The notes under the pieces are model-generated. The model had not been told where the DNA came from and made no database searches. It saw only the letters and a program-made list of their open reading frames with translations. Source: Liberibacter crescens BT-1 (lineage in GTDB: Bacteria; Pseudomonadota; Alphaproteobacteria; Rhizobiales; Rhizobiaceae). Taken from it: a stretch of DNA of 64,000 bases. The DNA lies in NCBI RefSeq assembly GCF_000325745.1, contig NC_019907.1, forward strand, positions 826,001 to 890,000, given 5' to 3'. Positions 11,669 through 22,042 of this stretch are shown here, piece by piece. The stretch's first letter is position 1; each line of letters opens with the position of its first letter. A program made the position numbers and the translations under genes.

Positions 11669-12064
11669 CTACCGATAATAAAATTCCTTCACGAACCATA
11701 GAATTCCTACCAAAAGAAAAGAAAAAACGACATTTGCCCTGGCAAGCCTTGTTGACAATTTCGTATCAAACCAGAACCCCATATCCCAGATTAAATGTCT
11801 TATTCCGCTAAGGGTATGATGGATTAGAGCCCATGTATAGCCTAAAATAATGATTTTAAAGAACCAATAGCCCATAAAGGTCTGAAATTGTGCAAATGCT
11901 GATGGGCCTGATGAAAGAGCCCACAGCCACCATGCCAGCAAAACGGTTCCAAAATACATCGCTGCACCCGTTATGCGATGCATGATAGACATCAGCATTG
12001 TTGGAATCAGTTTATAAACTTGCAAATGTGGTGATAAAGGACGACCACGCGATAGGTTTGACAT
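11669..12064 (-). CDS. sdhC: Succinate dehydrogenase cytochrome b556 subunit
   Basis: Cytochrome b anchor of complex II. It has the N-terminal RPLSPHLQVYKL, the quinone-site SIMHRITGA, and HTLSGIRHLIWD with the haem-ligand His, plus three transmembrane helices. Length 131. It is the first gene of sdhCDAB; the operon promoter should lie in the 192-bp AT-rich gap towards the EVE gene. Confidence 0.95.
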   Translation of the reverse strand: MSNLSRGRPLSPHLQVYKLIPTMLMSIMHRITGAAMYFGTVLLAWWLWALSSGPSAFAQFQTFMGYWFFKIIILGYTWALIHHTLSGIRHLIWDMGFWFDTKLSTRLARANVVFSFLLVGILWFVKEFYYR

Positions 12065-12256
12065 GAGAAATTCACATTATCCTTTTCAAAAACACAAGAA
12101 CGAAGTGTATATCAATATTTCTGAATTCATCAAGCAACTTTATTCCATTGAACCCGCTTTGAATATTTAATATCACTTCAAATGACAATTTTCAATTCCT
12201 ATATCGCATTCATTCAGCAAAAGCCGATAAATCACAAGAGTTTTTGACCTTAACCG

Positions 12257-12688
12257 TCAAAGAGGAGGTTCCATGATCCCTCCCATACGACATATAATCC
12301 TATATTCCTTTTCAGTAACGGGTTGAACAGAAAGCCGGGAAGAAGTCACCAGAGACATTTTTTGAAGTTCAGGATTTTTCCTGACGCTGGCAAGACTGAC
12401 AGGAACAGGCATGCTGCATATTGCGCGCACATCGACACAATCCCAGACAGAATTCTCTTCTGCTGTCGAATCATGGTGAGCGGGAACAATGACCTCAACA
12501 ATACCGACAATTTCACGTCCATGATTGGAATGATAAAAGAAACACTTGTCACCAACGCACATGGAACGCATATTGTTACGAGCCTGATAATTACGCACCC
12601 CACTCCATTCTTCTCCTGTATCGCCCCTGGATTGTTGCATCTCCCAGGACCATTGAGAGGGTTCAGACTTTAAAAGCCAATATGCCAT
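12257..12688 (-). CDS. EVE domain-containing protein
   Basis: Small soluble EVE/PUA-like domain protein (143 residues), a fold that binds modified bases in DNA or RNA. It opens with AYWLLKSEPSQWSW and contains GVRNYQARNNMR and GDKCFFYHSN, all hallmarks of the family (thymocyte nuclear protein 1 type). It is commonly found beside gpsA and tsaD in alphaproteobacteria, as here, 11 bp downstream of gpsA. The biological substrate is unknown. Confidence 0.9.
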   Translation of the reverse strand: MAYWLLKSEPSQWSWEMQQSRGDTGEEWSGVRNYQARNNMRSMCVGDKCFFYHSNHGREIVGIVEVIVPAHHDSTAEENSVWDCVDVRAICSMPVPVSLASVRKNPELQKMSLVTSSRLSVQPVTEKEYRIICRMGGIMEPPL

Positions 12689-12699
12689 AAAAATTCCTG

Positions 12700-13689
12700 T
12701 TATTCTCTGGATACAATTTTCGTTGTCAAGGCTTTCAAGGCTTCATCAACAGAAAGACTGCCTTCGACAAGAGAGGATATGATCTCCGTCATAAACATTT
12801 TAATATTAAAACGGGCAGCCATTTTGAGAGCAAGCGAAGCCGCATAAACCCCTTCAACAAGAAGGCCGCTGTTTCTTTCCGGACAAAACCCTTTTCCAAG
12901 AGAAATCCCGAATCGCAAATTACGGGACTGATGACTTGTGGCCGTCAACACGAGATCACCAAGTCCAGACAAGCCATGAACCGTATCAGGACAACCGCCT
13001 GCTGCCCTGACCAGTCTGGAAATTTCTGCCAACCCGTGCGATATCACCAGAGCGCGGGCCGATTCACCAAGACATGCCCCTTCTATAAGTCCGCAGGCAA
13101 TCGCAATGATATTTTTTAAAGCCCCAGCCAATTGCACACCTGTCCGGTCATCAGAAGGATACAGATTAAAGCAGGAATACGACAGAAGCCTGCAAAGACT
13201 CCTGGATTTTTCCATGTTTTCCGAAGCCAGAACCATCCCGACCGGCAACTCACGAGCAATATCACTGGCAAATCCTGGCCCGGAAAGAACAGAAACAGAA
13301 TGAGAAGGCAATCTTTTCTCCAGAATGTCACTTAATAGCAAACCGCTCTCATGATCAAATCCCTTGGCACAAACAATAATATCTGCTGTATTCCTGATCC
13401 ACGGCCCGTAACAATCGACAGCGTGACTGTAATCCTTGGAAGGCATGGCAAAAAGAACAATATCCGCCTTTTGCAAAATTTCATGATCCGTAGAAAATCC
13501 TAAGGAATCAGACAGGACAATCCCAGGCAAAGACTTCTGATGAATTCGTGTTTTTGTCAGCTGAAGGATCAGCTCTTTCTGGCGTCCGAGCAAAACAACA
13601 GAAGCATTCCCGGATGAAGAGATCACGCTGGCCAGGGCTGTTCCAAAAGCACCAGCACCGATAACACAAACAAAAGGGTGATGTTTCAT
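12700..13689 (-). CDS. gpsA: Glycerol-3-phosphate dehydrogenase [NAD(P)+]
   Basis: Makes sn-glycerol 3-phosphate for phospholipid synthesis. The nucleotide-binding motif is [11 protein letters not shown] at the N-terminus. [13 protein letters not shown] carries the catalytic Lys, and [14 protein letters not shown] is the family signature. The start at MKHHPF (13689) is preferred because its ATG overlaps the tsaD TGA stop (ATGA), giving 329 residues, normal for GpsA. Longer in-frame starts would intrude into tsaD. Confidence 0.95.
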   Translation of the reverse strand: MKHHPFVCVIGAGAFGTALASVISSSGNASVVLLGRQKELILQLTKTRIHQKSLPGIVLSDSLGFSTDHEILQKADIVLFAMPSKDYSHAVDCYGPWIRNTADIIVCAKGFDHESGLLLSDILEKRLPSHSVSVLSGPGFASDIARELPVGMVLASENMEKSRSLCRLLSYSCFNLYPSDDRTGVQLAGALKNIIAIACGLIEGACLGESARALVISHGLAEISRLVRAAGGCPDTVHGLSGLGDLVLTATSHQSRNLRFGISLGKGFCPERNSGLLVEGVYAASLALKMAARFNIKMFMTEIISSLVEGSLSVDEALKALTTKIVSRE

Positions 13690-14777
13690 GCTTTTGCTCC
13701 CCGTTTTCCAGAACCCAGTTTGGCAACAGCACAAGAATCCAATGGCCAACGCGAACGCGCTGCGACTGAAAATGAATCAGAATCGAAACCTGCTGCCATT
13801 CTCTCCAGGGCAGCCCAGGCAATCATTGCCGCATTATCTGTACAAAAACGATGCGGCGGGGCAATAAAACGAAAGCCACATCGGTCACACAATTCTGTCA
13901 AGACAGAACGAACTACACTATTGGCAGCAACCCCTCCTGCAACAACGAAAACGCGTTTCTCTTCCGGAAAATCAGTGCAAAAACGGATGAATGCGCGTTC
14001 AATTCTTTCTGTAAGAATGCAGGCAATGGTCTCTTGAAAAGAAGCGCAAACATCTGCAATATCCTTCTCTGTTAAAGGCATCAGTTCCTGTATTGTTTTC
14101 CTCACAGCAGTCTTGAGTCCGGAAAAGGAAAAGTCCGGTTCACTTCTTCCTGCCAAAGGTCTTGGGAACTGAAAGCGTTCCGGATTTCCTGTCTGTGCAG
14201 CCTTTTCAAGAGCAGGTCCTCCAGGAAACCCCAATTCCAGTATCTTTGCTATTTTATCAAAACACTCTCCAAGGGCATCATCGATTGTTGTTCCCCAACG
14301 TTCATAATCCCCAACCCCTTTTACCAGAATTAACTGTGTATGCCCTCCGGAAACCAGAAGAGTCAGATAAGGGAAATGAATCCTGTCCAGGAGACGTGCG
14401 GTTAATACATGGCCTTCCAGATGGTTAATGGCATAAAGAGGCTTCCTTGCTGCATAAGCGATTGATTTGGCTGTCATAAGCCCAACAATCAACCCGCCTA
14501 CAAGACCTGGGCCTGCTGTTACTGCTATTGCATCCATGTCTGCAATTTTTACACCGGCATGCGATAATGCCTGGGCAATCAAACCATCAAGAACTTCTAC
14601 ATGTGCCCGGGCAGCAATCTCTGGTACTACGCCACCATAAGCACTATGTTTTTCAGATTGAGAGAGTATAATGTCAGCAAGTATTTCAGCCTGGCCATCA
14701 ACAGGACAAGCTATTATAGCGGTTGCTGTTTCATCACAACTGCTTTCTATACCAAGAACAATATTTCTTTTTACCAT
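13686..14777 (-). CDS. tsaD: tRNA N6-adenosine threonylcarbamoyltransferase
   Basis: Transfers the threonylcarbamoyl group to A37 of ANN-decoding tRNAs. It has the ASKHA-fold start [10 protein letters not shown], the Fe-binding HLEGH (H119 and H123), [10 protein letters not shown] and [13 protein letters not shown]. Length 363 is standard. It is translationally coupled to gpsA by a 4-bp overlap and is divergent from hemC across a 74-bp gap, which must hold both promoters. Confidence 0.97.
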   Translation of the reverse strand: MVKRNIVLGIESSCDETATAIIACPVDGQAEILADIILSQSEKHSAYGGVVPEIAARAHVEVLDGLIAQALSHAGVKIADMDAIAVTAGPGLVGGLIVGLMTAKSIAYAARKPLYAINHLEGHVLTARLLDRIHFPYLTLLVSGGHTQLILVKGVGDYERWGTTIDDALGECFDKIAKILELGFPGGPALEKAAQTGNPERFQFPRPLAGRSEPDFSFSGLKTAVRKTIQELMPLTEKDIADVCASFQETIACILTERIERAFIRFCTDFPEEKRVFVVAGGVAANSVVRSVLTELCDRCGFRFIAPPHRFCTDNAAMIAWAALERMAAGFDSDSFSVAARSRWPLDSCAVAKLGSGKRGAKA

Positions 14778-14851
14778 TTTACGCTTTAAATGTTATTTTT
14801 TATAAATTAAAGGAACATCAATTATGAATTCTTTCGAGTATCAATAGACGA

Positions 14852-15787
14852 ATGAAGATGCAAACACAAATTTTTCGTATAGGGACACGGAGTAGCCCTC
14901 TCGCAATGGCGCAGGCTCTTGAAACCCGTTCTCGCCTTATGATTGCGCATCATCTTCCTGAAACTGCCTTTGAAATTGTCCCCATTGTTACAAAAGGCGA
15001 CCATATCCTTCACCAGAGATTTCATAAAGCAGGAGGAAAAGGACTCTTTACACAGGAAATTGGAGAAAAACTTCTCTCCAAAGAATTGGATCTTGCCGTC
15101 CACTCGACAAAAGACATGTCAGCAAAACTCCTGGATGGTCTGCAGCTTGCAGCCTGTTTGCCCCGTGAAGATGTCCGGGATGTTTTTATCAGCCATAAGG
15201 TTAAATCCTTGCAGGATCTTCCCCTTAATGGAGTGATTGGCACTTCTTCCTTACGCCGTCAGGCACTTTTACGCCGCGTACGCCCTGATATACAAATCGT
15301 TTACTTCCGTGGACAGATAGAAACGCGCCTGCGCAAACTCGAGACAGGTCAGGCAGATGCGACCTTACTGGCCTATGCAGGCCTGAAACGTTTGCATAAA
15401 ACACATGTTATTACAGAAATTCTTGACCAGGAAACTTTTCCTCCAGCTCCTGGCCAGGGAGCCATTGGCATTGAAATCCGTATCGGTGACACGCGTGTCG
15501 AGGAACTGGTCAGCGCTATCAATCATCCTGAAACCTGGGATGCCATCACTTGTGAACGTTCTTTTTTTACAACTCTTGATGGTTCCTGTCGCACCCCTAT
15601 TGCGGCTTATGCCTCTTGCAAGGATGAGGACATCTCCTTTTTTGGGATGATTTTGACACCTGATGGTACTATTTTCCATAAAATTCATAGAAATGGCAAG
15701 CGCTATAATGCTATACATATAGGACATGAAGCGGCTGAGGAACTTCGTTTTATGGCTGGGAAACAATTCTTTCAATTTTGGCAATGA
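14852..15787 (+). CDS. hemC: Hydroxymethylbilane synthase (porphobilinogen deaminase)
   Basis: Polymerises four porphobilinogens to hydroxymethylbilane in haem synthesis. IGTRSSPLAMAQ is the N-terminal signature, catalytic Asp is in HSTKDMS (D88), LRRQALLRR follows, and GSCRTPIAA carries the dipyrromethane-cofactor Cys (C246). Length 311. The start could also be the Met two codons on. It heads a plus-strand cluster with hemD, a mitofilin-like gene and hemY. Confidence 0.97.
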   Translation: MKMQTQIFRIGTRSSPLAMAQALETRSRLMIAHHLPETAFEIVPIVTKGDHILHQRFHKAGGKGLFTQEIGEKLLSKELDLAVHSTKDMSAKLLDGLQLAACLPREDVRDVFISHKVKSLQDLPLNGVIGTSSLRRQALLRRVRPDIQIVYFRGQIETRLRKLETGQADATLLAYAGLKRLHKTHVITEILDQETFPPAPGQGAIGIEIRIGDTRVEELVSAINHPETWDAITCERSFFTTLDGSCRTPIAAYASCKDEDISFFGMILTPDGTIFHKIHRNGKRYNAIHIGHEAAEELRFMAGKQFFQFWQ

Positions 15788-15791
15788 AAAA

Positions 15792-16484
15792 ATGCGTGTT
15801 GTAATAACCCGACCTCAAAAATCAGCGATACGGACAGCAGAGCGATTATCGAAGATGGGACATGAAGCCATAATCATGCCCTTATCCTATTTTACCTATA
15901 ATCTTTCTCTTGTCCGAATGGCCTTGAAAAAACCTTACGCAGCGGTAGCCATTACCAGCGCAGAAGCATTATGTACAATCCCTGAAGAGATCTCTCCTTC
16001 TCTTGACACCATTGTTTTTGCTGTAGGAAATGCAAGTGCTGCCGCTGCACAAAATCATGGCTTTAAAAATATATTTTCCGGAACAGGGAATGGTATAAGT
16101 TTGGCAAAAGAAATCATCAAACAACGAGACATATTAAGCCCGGAGAAACCACTTCTCTATTTGGCAGGACGTCCGAGATCCCCTGGCTTCGAGGAAACCC
16201 TCTGCCAAAATTTCATTCCTTTTACAGCCATTGATTGCTATCTTGCACATGATATTTCTTATTCTTCCAAAGATACAGAGCGTCTTCTTGCAAAAATTGA
16301 TGTTATCCTGTTTTATTCCAGAGAAAATGTCGTGCGTTTTTTTGCATTACCCTTGCCTGACAGGATCATGGCCCGTTTCTTATGTTTAAGCGCTCAGGTT
16401 GCAAGTGCAATACCTGATCCCTATAAAAAAGATATTGCTGTCGCCAATTCTCCAGACGAAAATGCTCTATTAGAATTACTTTGA
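15792..16484 (+). CDS. hemD: Uroporphyrinogen-III synthase
   Basis: Cyclises hydroxymethylbilane to uroporphyrinogen III. The family is poorly conserved, but the start MRVVITRPQKSA, GHEAIIMPL, AITSAEAL, AVGNASAAAA and the C-terminal FYSRENVVRFF fit HemD. The ATG at 15792 lies 4 bp after the hemC stop and gives 230 residues; an upstream in-frame Met lies inside hemC and is rejected. Position directly after hemC supports the call. Confidence 0.9.
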   Translation: MRVVITRPQKSAIRTAERLSKMGHEAIIMPLSYFTYNLSLVRMALKKPYAAVAITSAEALCTIPEEISPSLDTIVFAVGNASAAAAQNHGFKNIFSGTGNGISLAKEIIKQRDILSPEKPLLYLAGRPRSPGFEETLCQNFIPFTAIDCYLAHDISYSSKDTERLLAKIDVILFYSRENVVRFFALPLPDRIMARFLCLSAQVASAIPDPYKKDIAVANSPDENALLELL

Positions 16485-16627
16485 CGAGAATATTTATTTT
16501 TTAAGATTATTTTAATAAGAAAATTAACCCTTTTTGTTTATAAATAATAAAAACCCTAGAAATTAAAAGAAAACTGTATACCGACGCTCAGAAATTTTAA
16601 AAGTGATGCAACACTAAAGAGGAAAAA

Positions 16628-17569
16628 ATGTCTACTTTTGATGACTCAAAAGAAAAAAATCAGAAATTCCCGAAGGATATCCCTCAATGCTCCAGAAAAA
16701 TAAAAAACATCTTTTATTTTGGTTGTAATTGCCGGTGTATCAGCAATTATTTTTATAGTAAGCTCTATGAATGTCACAAAACAGATCTACAAAGCCTTTT
16801 CATCCAAATCTTATGATGAAGCAAAAATCTCTGTTCCTGCCAACAGGAAACATGATGACATGGAAGGAAATCTTCCCCAAAAACCATCACAAGAGCCTTT
16901 TAAAAAACCAAATTCTGATGATATGTCTATTAATAACCTTTATGCTGAAGTCAAATCCCTGAAAAAGGAAGTATTCGATATTCGGGAAACTTCTCAGGAA
17001 ACCATAAAGAATTTAAAAGAGGTCGAACTTAAAGTTACAGAAAAAAAGAAAACCTGAACCTGAAACGCATGATGGCAATTTTTGGTTTAAAACTGGCGAT
17101 TGATCAAGGAGAACCCTTTTTCCTGGAATTAAAGATTCTTCAAGAAATTATGCCGAATGATCCGGCAATTCCTAAGTTGAATGACTTTGCCCAGGATGGG
17201 ATTCCGACATCATTGAATATTTTGATGCGTTTTCCAGAAGTTGCAGAAAAAATGTTCTCTGCAATTGAAGTTTCAGAAACAGACCAGGGAATTTGGAAGA
17301 ATATGATCTTCAAACTGGAAAAAATGATCAGAGTACGCCTTGTTGGCAATGTTGAAGGAAATACACCTGATGCCATTATCGCGCGTATTGAATATAAAAT
17401 AAGGCATGGTGATCTTAAAGGCGCTGCCGAGGAATGGGACAAGCTCCCTGAAAAAGCAATATCAACAAGTATTCAACTCAAAAAACAACTTTCTGCACGC
17501 ATTTATGCCGAAAAATTACTCAAGGAAGAATTATCCAGAATACTTCAACATAATACAATACAGGGATAA
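16628..17569 (+). pseudogene. Mitofilin-like (COG4223) inner-membrane protein, two compensating frameshifts
   Basis: Between hemD and hemY alphaproteobacteria carry a mitofilin/Mic60-like protein: a short cytoplasmic tail, one transmembrane helix, a coiled coil and a C-terminal helical domain. All parts are here but in alternating frames. The N-terminus (MSTFDDSKEKNQKF) is in the frame of 16628. The membrane helix (VVIAGVSAIIFIVSS) and coiled coil (residues INNLYAEVKSLKKEV) need a +1 shift at the A6 run 16702-16707. The C-terminal domain (LAIDQGEPFFLELK, QDGIPTSLNILMRFP) needs a -1 shift at A7, 17041-17047. The protein would be about 313 residues. Marked broken as read, but sequencing error or slippage is possible. 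Confidence 0.75.
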
Positions 17570-17571
17570 AT

Positions 17572-19116
17572 ATGTTGCGTATCTTTCGTCTTTTATTTTT
17601 TTCAATGATGCTCTTCTTTATGGCTTATGGCTTTATATGGCTTGCCTCTATTCCAGGTGAAATTTCCATTATATGGCATAATCATCTTTATCAGATAAGA
17701 CCTGTTATCATAACCAGTATTTTTATTGCGACACTCCTTATATTAGGAATTATTTTCTCGTCTGTTAAATTTTTTCTATATTCACCGTTTCTCATCACCA
17801 GATTTTTTCGCAAACACAAAAATACAAAAGGATATCAGGCATTATACACGGGCTTGATCGCTCTTGAGGCAGAAAATAAAATTCTGGCCTGTAAAATGGC
17901 ATATAAGGCAAGCCAATTGCTCAATGCCGAGAAAGAGCCCATGGTGTACTTTCTTGAATCACAAGCAGATATCATTCAACAAAAATACACTGAAGCACAC
18001 AAGAAATTTGAGTTAATGCTGAAGATACCGATGATGAAAGAGCTTGCCTTACGAAAGCTTTATGTCGAATCATGCAGGATAAACAACAAGACTTCTGCTA
18101 TTTTATACGCAAAAGAAGCAGCGGACAGTTGTCCTTCCCTTCCCTGGAGTATGGAAGCAATTTTACAGGATTATTGTGATAAGAAACAGTGGTCTCATGT
18201 CATTGATCTTCTTGAGAAACAGAAAACAGCACAAGCAATTGATGCGAGGGAAGCAAATTCTAGAAAAGCGGTTGCATTAACAGCAAAAGCTATGGAAAGA
18301 CTTGCTGTTAATGATACACTGTCTTCCTACAACCATGCCATGGAAGCACTCAGGCTCGACAAAGGCTCCATCATGGCTTCACTGGTTGCGGCTCAGGCAA
18401 TGATTTTAAGAGAAAAAAACTCGAAGGCCGAAGATATTCTGGAAAAAATATGGGCTATCAATCCTCATCCTGAGGTTGCAAGTCTCTATATCAGTATACA
18501 TACCGGCAAGGATCCTGACATTCGTCTGAGCAAAGCTAAAAAACTTGAAAATATTCATAAAGGCCATGTAGAATCGCTCATAACAACTGCCAGGGCAGCA
18601 TTGGAAGCAGGTCAATTTGAAACAGCCGTTATCAAGGCAACAGCTGCCATGAAAACAAGTTCCAGAAAAAGCATCTATCTTCTTCTTGCAAGTATTGAAA
18701 AAGCACGTTCTGGTCATCTTGACCAGATACATCACTGGACACAAAAAGCTCTTGATGGCATTCCTGATCCGATATGGATTGCTGAAGATGGCTCATTATC
18801 AAAGGAATGGCTCCCTCTTTCACCTGTGACTGGAAAGCTCTGTATTTTTCAATGGAAGATGCCTGTTGAAGACTCACAAGAATTGTTGCAATTAAGAAAC
18901 ATAGTGACCGAAAAGACAAAAATATTTTCTGAAAACTTGCCTTTCATACCAAAATATGGTTTTACTCCCGGGGAATATAATAGAAAAGTTGATCATTCAT
19001 TGCCCAATTTTTCATCTTATCAGCCAGATGATCCTGGTGTTGATTCTCATGAAGCCATTAAACAGGCTGGAAATGTTATAGAAGATAATGTTAAAAGGTT
19101 TACACGATTTCTTTGA
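17572..19116 (+). CDS. hemY: HemY-like TPR membrane protein
   Basis: Inner-membrane protein of the HemY family (COG3898), always found with haem synthesis genes; its exact role is unknown. Two N-terminal transmembrane helices (about residues 9-27 and 41-66) precede a HemY_N domain (FRKHKNTKGYQALYTGLIALEAE) and a long TPR-like helical region to about residue 400. The 514-residue length fits. It starts 2 bp after the mitofilin-like gene stop, as in related genomes, so the upstream gene is probably translated in full in life. Confidence 0.9.
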   Translation: MLRIFRLLFFSMMLFFMAYGFIWLASIPGEISIIWHNHLYQIRPVIITSIFIATLLILGIIFSSVKFFLYSPFLITRFFRKHKNTKGYQALYTGLIALEAENKILACKMAYKASQLLNAEKEPMVYFLESQADIIQQKYTEAHKKFELMLKIPMMKELALRKLYVESCRINNKTSAILYAKEAADSCPSLPWSMEAILQDYCDKKQWSHVIDLLEKQKTAQAIDAREANSRKAVALTAKAMERLAVNDTLSSYNHAMEALRLDKGSIMASLVAAQAMILREKNSKAEDILEKIWAINPHPEVASLYISIHTGKDPDIRLSKAKKLENIHKGHVESLITTARAALEAGQFETAVIKATAAMKTSSRKSIYLLLASIEKARSGHLDQIHHWTQKALDGIPDPIWIAEDGSLSKEWLPLSPVTGKLCIFQWKMPVEDSQELLQLRNIVTEKTKIFSENLPFIPKYGFTPGEYNRKVDHSLPNFSSYQPDDPGVDSHEAIKQAGNVIEDNVKRFTRFL

Positions 19117-19561
19117 TTTTTTATTCTATAGACAACATAGAAAGGCTTTTACGTCAGGAGATCTTCGCGTTGACTTTGCCGCGCTGTGTCTTATGATACT
19201 AAAAGTTGATGGAGAAATATCAGAAAAAGAAATCAGCCATTTCAAGTCTGTTCTTAAAAAAAGATATAATCTGAGTGAGAAAGAATTGAAGTCATTGCTT
19301 GATGCAGCAAAATCTGCAGAACTTGAGGCAATCGATTATTATCGTTTTACCTCTAACCTGAAACGTCATCTCAATATTCAACAAAGACTTGAAGTCATCG
19401 CTGTTCTCCGGGATCTTGCTTCTATAGACGGAGAAAATAGAGAGCTTGAAGATGATATTGTCTGGAGAGTAGCAGATGTATTCGGTATTAAAGACCGAGA
19501 ATTCGTTATAAACGAAGAGAATTCCCCACAGCCTTCTTTAAAGGCAGAGCTCGTATCCTGA
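19088..19561 (+). CDS. TerB-like tellurite-resistance/DjlA-type helical protein
   Basis: A 157-residue soluble all-helical protein of the TerB family. Visible features are FAALCLMILKVDGEISEKE (about 28-46) and a second acidic motif LASIDGENRELEDD (about 113-126), the paired Asp-containing motifs thought to bind metal in TerB. The ATG lies 29 bp inside the hemY 3' end, so expression is coupled. Function in this context is unknown. Confidence 0.8.
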   Translation: MLKGLHDFFDFLFYRQHRKAFTSGDLRVDFAALCLMILKVDGEISEKEISHFKSVLKKRYNLSEKELKSLLDAAKSAELEAIDYYRFTSNLKRHLNIQQRLEVIAVLRDLASIDGENRELEDDIVWRVADVFGIKDREFVINEENSPQPSLKAELVS

Positions 19562-19662
19562 AAAATATCATCTCTCCTCTTGAGAAAAAAGATTTTTAAA
19601 AATATCTTTAGATTTTTTCTTCGAGAAGATATCATATCCTTTTCAGAATGGATTTTTTAGTT

Positions 19663-20019
19663 ATGAAAATTACACAAGCTTTTACATTTGAAGCAGCACA
19701 TCACTTATCCCATTTACCCAAAACACATAAATGTCACCGTATGCACGGTCATTCTTACCGTGTAGAGATCACTCTGCAAGGAAATATCAATCCTGAAACT
19801 GGTTTCGTAGAAGATTTTTTTAATATTGAAAGTTCTATGTCACATGTCCTTGCTCTTCTTGATCATCAATCTCTCAATGATATTGATGGCCTTGAAAAGC
19901 CAAGTGTTGAAAATATTGCTCTCTGGATCTGGAATAAAATAAATCATACAATTCCTTTGCTATTTTCAGTACGCGTTTATGAAACATCAATGTCATGGGC
20001 AGAATATCAGGGCGAATAA
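19663..20019 (+). CDS. queD: 6-carboxy-5,6,7,8-tetrahydropterin synthase
   Basis: QueD, the first dedicated step to queuosine (preQ0). Zn-binding histidines are seen in FEAAHHLSHL and HRMHGHSY, with a nearby Cys (KCHRMHG) and the C-terminal ETSMSWAEY. The start MKITQAF at 19663 gives 118 residues, normal for QueD; an ATG 15 bp upstream is the alternative. It is followed 29 bp later by queC. queE is not in the window. Confidence 0.93.
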   Translation: MKITQAFTFEAAHHLSHLPKTHKCHRMHGHSYRVEITLQGNINPETGFVEDFFNIESSMSHVLALLDHQSLNDIDGLEKPSVENIALWIWNKINHTIPLLFSVRVYETSMSWAEYQGE

Positions 20020-20048
20020 AGAGCATGGTGAATTAAGGAAAGAAAACA

Positions 20049-20765
20049 ATGGATGGTGCTCTTGTTCTTTTTTCAGGGGGTCAGGATTCTTCCACTTGTC
20101 TTGCCTGGGCACTTAATCAATTTGATGTTGTTGAAACTCTTGCTTTTGACTACGGACAACGCAACCTCATTGAACTGGAATGTCGAATTCGACTACGGGA
20201 TCGAATCATTTCCTTGAATCCAGATTGGAAAAACCGACTGGGAAAAGATCATTTTCTTCCCCTGAAAACACTTGGAGCACTATCTGAAACAGCATTAACA
20301 CGTGATATTCCTATAAAAACAGAGGAAAATGGCTTACCGAATACCTTTGTACCAGGACGTAATCTCATTTTTCTTATATTTGCTGCAGCATTGGCTTACC
20401 GTCGCAATATTAGGAATATTGTCGTTGGTGTTTGTGAAACAGATTACTCCGGTTATCCGGATTGCCGTAATGAGACCATACAAGCGCTTCAAACCGCTAT
20501 TAATCTTGGAATGGACAATGATTTTACACTCCATACGCCTTTAATGTGGATCGATAAATCTGCAACCTGGGATCTTGCATACCAAATAGGTGGAAAAGCT
20601 TTAGTAGAATTAATTATCGAAGAAAGCCACACCTGTTATCTTGGAAAACGGGGTCAGAGACATGCATGGGGTTATGGTTGTGGAACTTGCCTGGCCTGCA
20701 AGATACGAGAAAAAGGATGGACAAAATACACCATAAGTAAGCAAAATTGTCAGCCTCTCTCTTAG
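20049..20765 (+). CDS. queC: 7-cyano-7-deazaguanine synthase
   Basis: ATP-dependent conversion of carboxy-deazaguanine to preQ0. The PP-loop is [17 protein letters not shown] at the N-terminus; [17 protein letters not shown] and [13 protein letters not shown] are family motifs. The Zn site is the C-terminal CGTCLAC with an upstream HTCYLG Cys. Length 238 is normal. Paired with queD. Confidence 0.96.
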   Translation: MDGALVLFSGGQDSSTCLAWALNQFDVVETLAFDYGQRNLIELECRIRLRDRIISLNPDWKNRLGKDHFLPLKTLGALSETALTRDIPIKTEENGLPNTFVPGRNLIFLIFAAALAYRRNIRNIVVGVCETDYSGYPDCRNETIQALQTAINLGMDNDFTLHTPLMWIDKSATWDLAYQIGGKALVELIIEESHTCYLGKRGQRHAWGYGCGTCLACKIREKGWTKYTISKQNCQPLS

Positions 20766-20791
20766 GTTTTTCCTTCTGCATGAACACTATA

Positions 20792-21970
20792 TCACATAGC
20801 AGGATGACGACTTTTTACAAAAGCAGAAATAAAATGTATTGGTGCATATACAATAGGAAGCACCAGTTTTTGTATAAAAGATAATGATACGCCTTTTGGA
20901 GCAATCAAAAAATCATCTTCCAGGCCAGAGTGAACAAGATAGGATTTTTTTGCTAAAGAGATCATTGTCGGTGAAGAGAACATAATAGTATGACCCCCTC
21001 CGTCTACCTGTGACATATCAAGAACGAATATACCATGACGTCGTAAAAAATCAATATCTGACCCCTCTCCCAAACGTACAGGTCCGCCTGTTATTCCTCT
21101 TGACAGTTTCAGAATCCTGTCTTTACTGGAAACCTGAACGATTGTTTTTTTCGGTAATTTTTTAATATCTGCCAATTGTTTTTTAAAAACATCGATATCA
21201 ATATCAGGAGCTGCAAGCAACATATTGTCCATGTGACTTATGACCCCGGTCTTTCCCTGCAATGACAATGTCCTTAAAGCTTCCATCAAGAGATAGCTTC
21301 CCATGGAATGAGCCACAACAGTTATTTCATCGGCATCTGTTTGTGTCATCAATGTTAAAAAATCAGCCATATCCTTGCGGGCAAAACTCATACTGTCCTT
21401 GTCATAAAGGTATGAACTTATTGTTATTTTCCTTAAGGCTGGCCAGGAAAAATGAACCGCGACGGCATTGACATTGTAATCATAAACAAACTGGGCCGTT
21501 CGGAAGATGCCTTTGGAAAAATCATTGTTAAACCCATGAATAAAAATAAAGAGATTTCTTTTCTTCTTATGAAGATGCCTAAGTTCCATATTTAAGGAAT
21601 CTTTAAACTCTTGTCTGGAAGGGTAAAGTTTCAATAACGTGCCTGTAAAATATTTTACCGGATTTTCATTGAAGCTTTTTATTTCAAAACTACCCTCTTT
21701 ATGAATAGGAGGGATGCTCACATTGACGAGACCAAAAGAAATATTTTCTGAACGCTGCTTACCGAAAGGATCAAGAGGATCGATCTGATATAAACGATTT
21801 GTAGCAAAATAAACCGGGATAACAGCTTTTGGTGACGGAGAAACGCTGAGCTGTTTTTCAGAAACCAGCAAGGGAAAACTATGGATATTTGTGCGATTAT
21901 GACATCCTGTTAAAGGAAGTACGATGATCATGGACAGGAATGGAAATCTTGCAAGAAACGATAACACCAT
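20792..21970 (-). CDS. DUF900-type alpha/beta-hydrolase lipoprotein
   Basis: Predicted lipoprotein: a signal peptide ending in LTGC (Cys 23), then an alpha/beta-hydrolase domain of the DUF900 family. The oxyanion segment is FIFIHGFNND (about 141-150), the nucleophile elbow is AHSMGSYL (Ser 222), and GGGHTIMF may hold the catalytic His. Length 392. The substrate is unknown; family members are annotated as hydrolases or esterases. It converges with queC, with only 26 bp between them. Confidence 0.85.
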   Translation of the reverse strand: MVLSFLARFPFLSMIIVLPLTGCHNRTNIHSFPLLVSEKQLSVSPSPKAVIPVYFATNRLYQIDPLDPFGKQRSENISFGLVNVSIPPIHKEGSFEIKSFNENPVKYFTGTLLKLYPSRQEFKDSLNMELRHLHKKKRNLFIFIHGFNNDFSKGIFRTAQFVYDYNVNAVAVHFSWPALRKITISSYLYDKDSMSFARKDMADFLTLMTQTDADEITVVAHSMGSYLLMEALRTLSLQGKTGVISHMDNMLLAAPDIDIDVFKKQLADIKKLPKKTIVQVSSKDRILKLSRGITGGPVRLGEGSDIDFLRRHGIFVLDMSQVDGGGHTIMFSSPTMISLAKKSYLVHSGLEDDFLIAPKGVSLSFIQKLVLPIVYAPIHFISAFVKSRHPAM

Positions 21971-22042
21971 CTATTCGATCACCTGTAATACGATCAAATC
22001 CCATGAGATCATACAATCGCTTTTTAAGCTATTATTCCACGA

